From FEN-1139 sp964396375 (GTDB taxonomy: Bacteria > Myxococcota_A > Polyangia > Polyangiales > Polyangiaceae): a stretch of 64,000 nt of DNA. Position numbers and translations under genes: made by a program. Under the pieces are notes generated by a model, which did no database searches, was not told where the DNA came from, and saw nothing but the letters and a program-made list of their open reading frames with translations. The stretch is taken from assembly GCA_964396375.1 (NCBI GenBank), contig CAYNEY010000029.1, forward strand, positions 9,574 to 73,573. Reading direction: 5' to 3'. Below are positions 61,105 through 64,000 of this stretch, in pieces. Position 1 is the stretch's first letter; the number at the start of each line of letters is the position of its first letter.

Positions 61105-62863
61105 GCCTGCCACCATGTCGGTCGCCTACCCTCCGGAGGCAACCGGCGCTCGACTCATCCCCGCCCGGATGATCAACGAGGTCCTTTACTGCGAACGGCT
61201 CATGTGCCTCGAGTGGCTGGAGGGCGAGTGGGCAGACAATTACTACACGCGTGACGGGAAGGTGGTCCACAAGCGCCCGGACAAGGCGGAGAAACCCTTG
61301 GTCGAGACGCCGCCTCTCGGTGAGGATGGGCAACCGCTGCCCTACCAAGCGCGGTCGGTCTGGCTCAGCTCGGAGCACCTTGGGATCACGGCCAAGATCG
61401 ACGTGGTGGATGCCGAGGGCAACACGGTGGTTCCGGTCGAGTACAAACGAGGAAAAAAGCCCGACATCCCCGCCGGCGCCTACCTCCCCGAGCGTGCTCA
61501 GGTCTGCGCCCAGGTGCTGCTGCTCCGGGAGCACGGCTTCTCCTGTGAGTACGGGGAAATCTACTACGCGAAGGATCGCAAGCGGCATCGCGTGGACATC
61601 GACGATGCCTTGATCATGGAGGTGCGTGTCGCGGTCGAGCGCATCCGAGTCTTGGCGGAGCGAGGGAAGACGCCACCACCGCTTGTCGATAGCCCGAAAT
61701 GCCATGGATGCTCGCTGGTGGGGATCTGCCTCCCCGACGAGGTGAGCACGCTGGCTTCGGCGGAACCCCCGCCCGAGGAGTACCTGGACGTGGGTGACGA
61801 TCCCTGGGGCCTGGCCGGACCTGAACCCGAGAAATACATCCGCCGACTCTATCCGGCCCGGGACGACGTGATGCCGGTCTACGTTCAAGAGCAAGGCGCT
61901 TCATTGCGCCTCGACGGTGAGCGCCTCGTCATCTCCCAGCGGGATGGCGGAAGCTCACCCGCCCGTCTCGCCAACACCTCGCACGTTGCCCTCTACGGCA
62001 ACGTCCACGTCACCACCCCGACCCTGCGAGCTCTCCTCGATCGCAACATTCCGACCCTATTTTTCACCTACGGAGGCTGGTACCGAGGGCGCCTGGTCGG
62101 CTCGGACTCGAAGAACGTCGAGCTGCGCCTCGCCCAGTATCGGACCACTCAGAACCCCGCTCTCTGCCTCGGTCTTGCCCGGGGCTTCGTGGCCTCGAAG
62201 ATCCTCAATTGTCGCACGCTCCTTCGCCGCAACAACCCTGAAGTCTCCGAGACCGCCCTTTCTGAATTGAAGCAGCTGGCCCGGAAGGCCCGGGACGCTG
62301 AGCGCGCTGACAGCCTGCTCGGTATCGAAGGCACCGCCGCACGCATCTACTTCGCAGAGTTCGCCGGCATGCTGAAGGGCGAGGCGTCCACGGATTTCGA
62401 TCTGGAAGGCAGAAACCGTCGCCCACCCCGTGACCCGGTGAACGCCCTGCTCTCCTTCTGTTACTCGCTGCTCGCGAAGGAACTCCTGATTGCCACGACC
62501 ACCGTTGGCCTAGACTCGATGTTGGGGTTCTACCATCAACCCCATTTCGGTCGTCACGCCCTGGCGCTGGATCTGATGGAAGAGTTCCGGCCCATTATCG
62601 CCGACTCCGTGGTCATCAGCGCCCTCAACACCAACGTCGTCCAAAGCGACGATTTCGTGCGTGCTGCCGGCTCGGTGAGCCTCACGGCACCGGCCCGAAA
62701 GCGGCTCATCTTGGCCTTTGAACGCCGTATGGACCAGCTCGTGACCCACCCCATCTTCGACTATCGCGTCAGCTACCGTCGGGTTCTCGAGGTGCAGGCA
62801 CGACTTCTCTCCCGCATGCTGCTTGGTGAACTCGACTCCTACCCGGAGTTTCGCGTGAGGTGA
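61097..62863 (+). CDS. cas4-cas1: Cas4-Cas1 fusion, spacer-acquisition endonuclease
   Basis: Protein of 588 residues in two parts. Residues 20-215 are Cas4: Cys32 in VLYCERL, Asp102, the PD-(D/E)XK pair Glu115/Lys117 in PVEYKRGKK, and a Cys cluster CHGCSLVGIC (202, 205, 211) for an iron-sulfur centre. Residues from about 255 are Cas1: GIEGTAARIYFAEFAG with the catalytic Glu, LGFYHQPHFGRHALALDLM with catalytic His and nearby Asp. It integrates and trims new spacers with PAM selection. The GTG at 61097 overlaps csb2 by eight bases; ATG 61115 is an alternative. Cas4-Cas1 fusion is known in type I-G loci. Confidence 0.95.
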   Translation: MTEPATMSVAYPPEATGARLIPARMINEVLYCERLMCLEWLEGEWADNYYTRDGKVVHKRPDKAEKPLVETPPLGEDGQPLPYQARSVWLSSEHLGITAKIDVVDAEGNTVVPVEYKRGKKPDIPAGAYLPERAQVCAQVLLLREHGFSCEYGEIYYAKDRKRHRVDIDDALIMEVRVAVERIRVLAERGKTPPPLVDSPKCHGCSLVGICLPDEVSTLASAEPPPEEYLDVGDDPWGLAGPEPEKYIRRLYPARDDVMPVYVQEQGASLRLDGERLVISQRDGGSSPARLANTSHVALYGNVHVTTPTLRALLDRNIPTLFFTYGGWYRGRLVGSDSKNVELRLAQYRTTQNPALCLGLARGFVASKILNCRTLLRRNNPEVSETALSELKQLARKARDAERADSLLGIEGTAARIYFAEFAGMLKGEASTDFDLEGRNRRPPRDPVNALLSFCYSLLAKELLIATTTVGLDSMLGFYHQPHFGRHALALDLMEEFRPIIADSVVISALNTNVVQSDDFVRAAGSVSLTAPARKRLILAFERRMDQLVTHPIFDYRVSYRRVLEVQARLLSRMLLGELDSYPEFRVR

Positions 62864-62866
62864 TCC

Positions 62867-63157
62867 ATGCGGCATGTCTACATCGTCACCTATGACGTGT
62901 GCGATCCGAAGCGTCTCCGGCAAGTCTACCGGATGATGCTCGGCTACGGGGAACATCTCCAGCTTTCAGTCTTCGAGTGCGAGCTCAACGCCCGGGAGCT
63001 AGTCGATCTGCGACACGCTCTCGGTGAGCTCATCCACCACGACGAGGATCAAGTTCTCTTCGTGGACGTAGGCCCTGTCGACGGCCGCGGCGACAAGAGC
63101 ATCTCCGCTCTTGGACGTCCGTACATTGACATCGAGCGCACAGCGATCGTGGTTTGA
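62867..63157 (+). CDS. cas2: CRISPR-associated Cas2
   Basis: Protein of 96 residues, the typical Cas2 length. It pairs with Cas1 in spacer integration. Strand 1 is RHVYIVTYDVCDPKRLRQVY with the conserved Asp, and YGEHLQLSVFECELNARE is the next block; the C-terminus ends YIDIERTAIVV. The ATG is three bases after the cas4-cas1 stop. It is the last cas gene, followed by the leader and array. Confidence 0.96.
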   Translation: MRHVYIVTYDVCDPKRLRQVYRMMLGYGEHLQLSVFECELNARELVDLRHALGELIHHDEDQVLFVDVGPVDGRGDKSISALGRPYIDIERTAIVV

Positions 63158-63163
63158 GCCATG

Positions 63164-63193
63164 TTGACGGAACGCTGCGCCCTCGACTATACT
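63164..63193 (+). promoter_or_regulatory. Putative promoter of the CRISPR array
   Basis: TTGACG (63164-63169) and TATACT (63188-63193) lie 18 bases apart on the array strand, about 209 bases before the first repeat. The rest of the leader (63194-63401) shows no other clear signal; its A/T content is mixed. The array is probably read from here, since the repeats end with the usual 3' handle ATTGAAGC. Confidence 0.5.
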
Positions 63194-63401
63194 AAGATCC
63201 ATCCGCAGCGTTGCGAGCGGCTCGGTGAACGCCAAACCCCCGTACCCGCTCGCAGAGGCTCCAGCTCCTTGATAATCCAAAGAAAGCCAGCTAAGCCACC
63301 TGCCAGAAGTCACTCTGAACGACATGACAACAGTCTCGAAATCGGAACCGCTCGCAAATCCCCTCCCAGGTACCCGAGATCATTCGGGCTCCCAGGGACG
63401 A

Positions 63402-64000
63402 CTCTCCACCGCGTTCGCGCGGTGGCCCCATTGAAGCATCCGTCGTACCCTCGGCTTTCTCCACAACGATCCACCTCTCCACCGCGTTCGCGCGGTGGCC
63501 CCATTGAAGCGACGTGAGCCCTGAAGATGGTCCCGGCCTTGCCAGCGCTCTCCACCGCGTTCGCGCGGTGGCCCCATTGAAGCATGGTTACCCAAAGAGC
63601 AGTGCGTGCCGTGGACATCTCTCCACCGCGTTCGCGCGGTGGCCCCATTGAAGCAGAAAGATGCCGCTGCGCCTGGGCGCGCTCCGACTCGGCGCCTCTC
63701 CACCGCGTTCGCGCGGTGGCCCCATTGAAGCTGGCGATTGGCTCGAAACGCCTTCACGCGATCCGGCGCTCTCCACCGCGTTCGCGCGGTGGCCCCATTG
63801 AAGCGGCCGTCAAGCCAGCACAGCTGGGTGGGCCCGAGGCGGCTCTCCACCGCGTTCGCGCGGTGGCCCCATTGAAGCGGCGTGTCTCACGGCCGTCATG
63901 GGTAGGTGCCCACCGCTCTCCACCGCGTTCGCGCGGTGGCCCCATTGAAGCCGGGGTAGAGGCCCGCAGACTGGGCGGAAACCGGAGAGAACTCTCCACC
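63402..64000 (+). CRISPR. CRISPR array, 8 full 36-base repeats plus start of a ninth, running off the window
   Basis: Identical repeats start at 63402, 63475, 63548, 63619, 63696, 63769, 63843 and 63916; the ninth starts at 63992 and is cut after nine bases. Each is 36 bases, begins CTCTCCACC and ends ATTGAAGC. The middle contains a perfect 8-bp stem (CCACCGCG/CGCGGTGG) around a TTCG loop, a very stable crRNA hairpin. The eight spacers are 37, 37, 35, 41, 37, 38, 37 and 40 bases. No repeat differs from the others, so I see no degenerate (leader-distal) end within the window; the older end lies to the right. Confidence 0.99.

Noticed and set aside
1..64000. tRNA, rRNA, insertion sequence or phage integration sites
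   Set aside because: I scanned the intergenic spaces for T-arm patterns, transposase-like motifs and flanking direct repeats and saw none that I could support.

Overview
The window reads as chromosome from a high-GC myxobacterium-like organism (Myxococcota). Evidence seen: long high-GC coding frames, a Pkn-type Ser/Thr kinase with a PEGA tail, several PilZ and FHA proteins, many lipoproteins with Gly/Ala/Glu-rich or Cys/Asp-rich low-complexity parts, and a Geobacter-style type I-G (formerly I-U) CRISPR-Cas locus. The exact genus cannot be fixed by eye.

Layout. 1-2.5 kb: 3' end of aat (the window starts inside it) and an LtaS/sulfatase-type membrane phosphotransferase or hydrolase. 2.55-9.13 kb: an accessory, conflict-type island: an AT-rich promoter and a Fic protein with a C-terminal winged helix; a ribbon-helix-helix antitoxin followed by a broken PIN toxin; then a tight three-gene operon encoding a winged-helix-like protein, an AAA-type ATPase with a DQ Walker B, and a protein that joins a RecB/Cas4-type PD-(D/E)XK nuclease to a soluble FtsK-type DNA translocase. 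This last operon is the best candidate for an undescribed system. 9.2-17.3 kb: thiM, secreted hydrolase-like lipoproteins, asd, a DEAD-box helicase, an iron-sulfur flavoprotein and a DUF481-type outer-membrane protein. 17.4-30.7 kb: a large carboxypeptidase-regulatory/PDZ protein with a tandem duplication of its 3' end, a response regulator, aroC, mfd, PilZ and lipoprotein genes, and the rpmE-prfA pair.

30.9-51.9 kb: a Tat-exported DUF362 protein coupled to a membrane polyferredoxin; a giant cysteine-rich lipoprotein with 56 repeats by my count; an FHA protein; smpB, a PduO-type cobalamin adenosyltransferase, a receiver-PilZ protein, a Pkn-type kinase and a LolC/E-like permease; two paralogous Asp/Cys-repeat lipoproteins flanking a histidine kinase; a vWA-like lipoprotein and a small STAS-like protein.

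52.1-64 kb: a complete type I-G CRISPR-Cas locus: palindromic operator-like sites, a WYL regulator, then cas3 (C-terminal HD), csx17/cas8, csb1/cas7, csb2/cas5-cas6, a cas4-cas1 fusion and cas2. Most junctions overlap by 4 to 8 bases. A promoter-like site follows, then an array of 36-base repeats that runs off the right edge (8 full repeats plus 9 bases of a ninth). Genes on the two sides of the window are mostly housekeeping, so the two defence-like blocks (2.6-9.1 kb and 52-64 kb) stand out.
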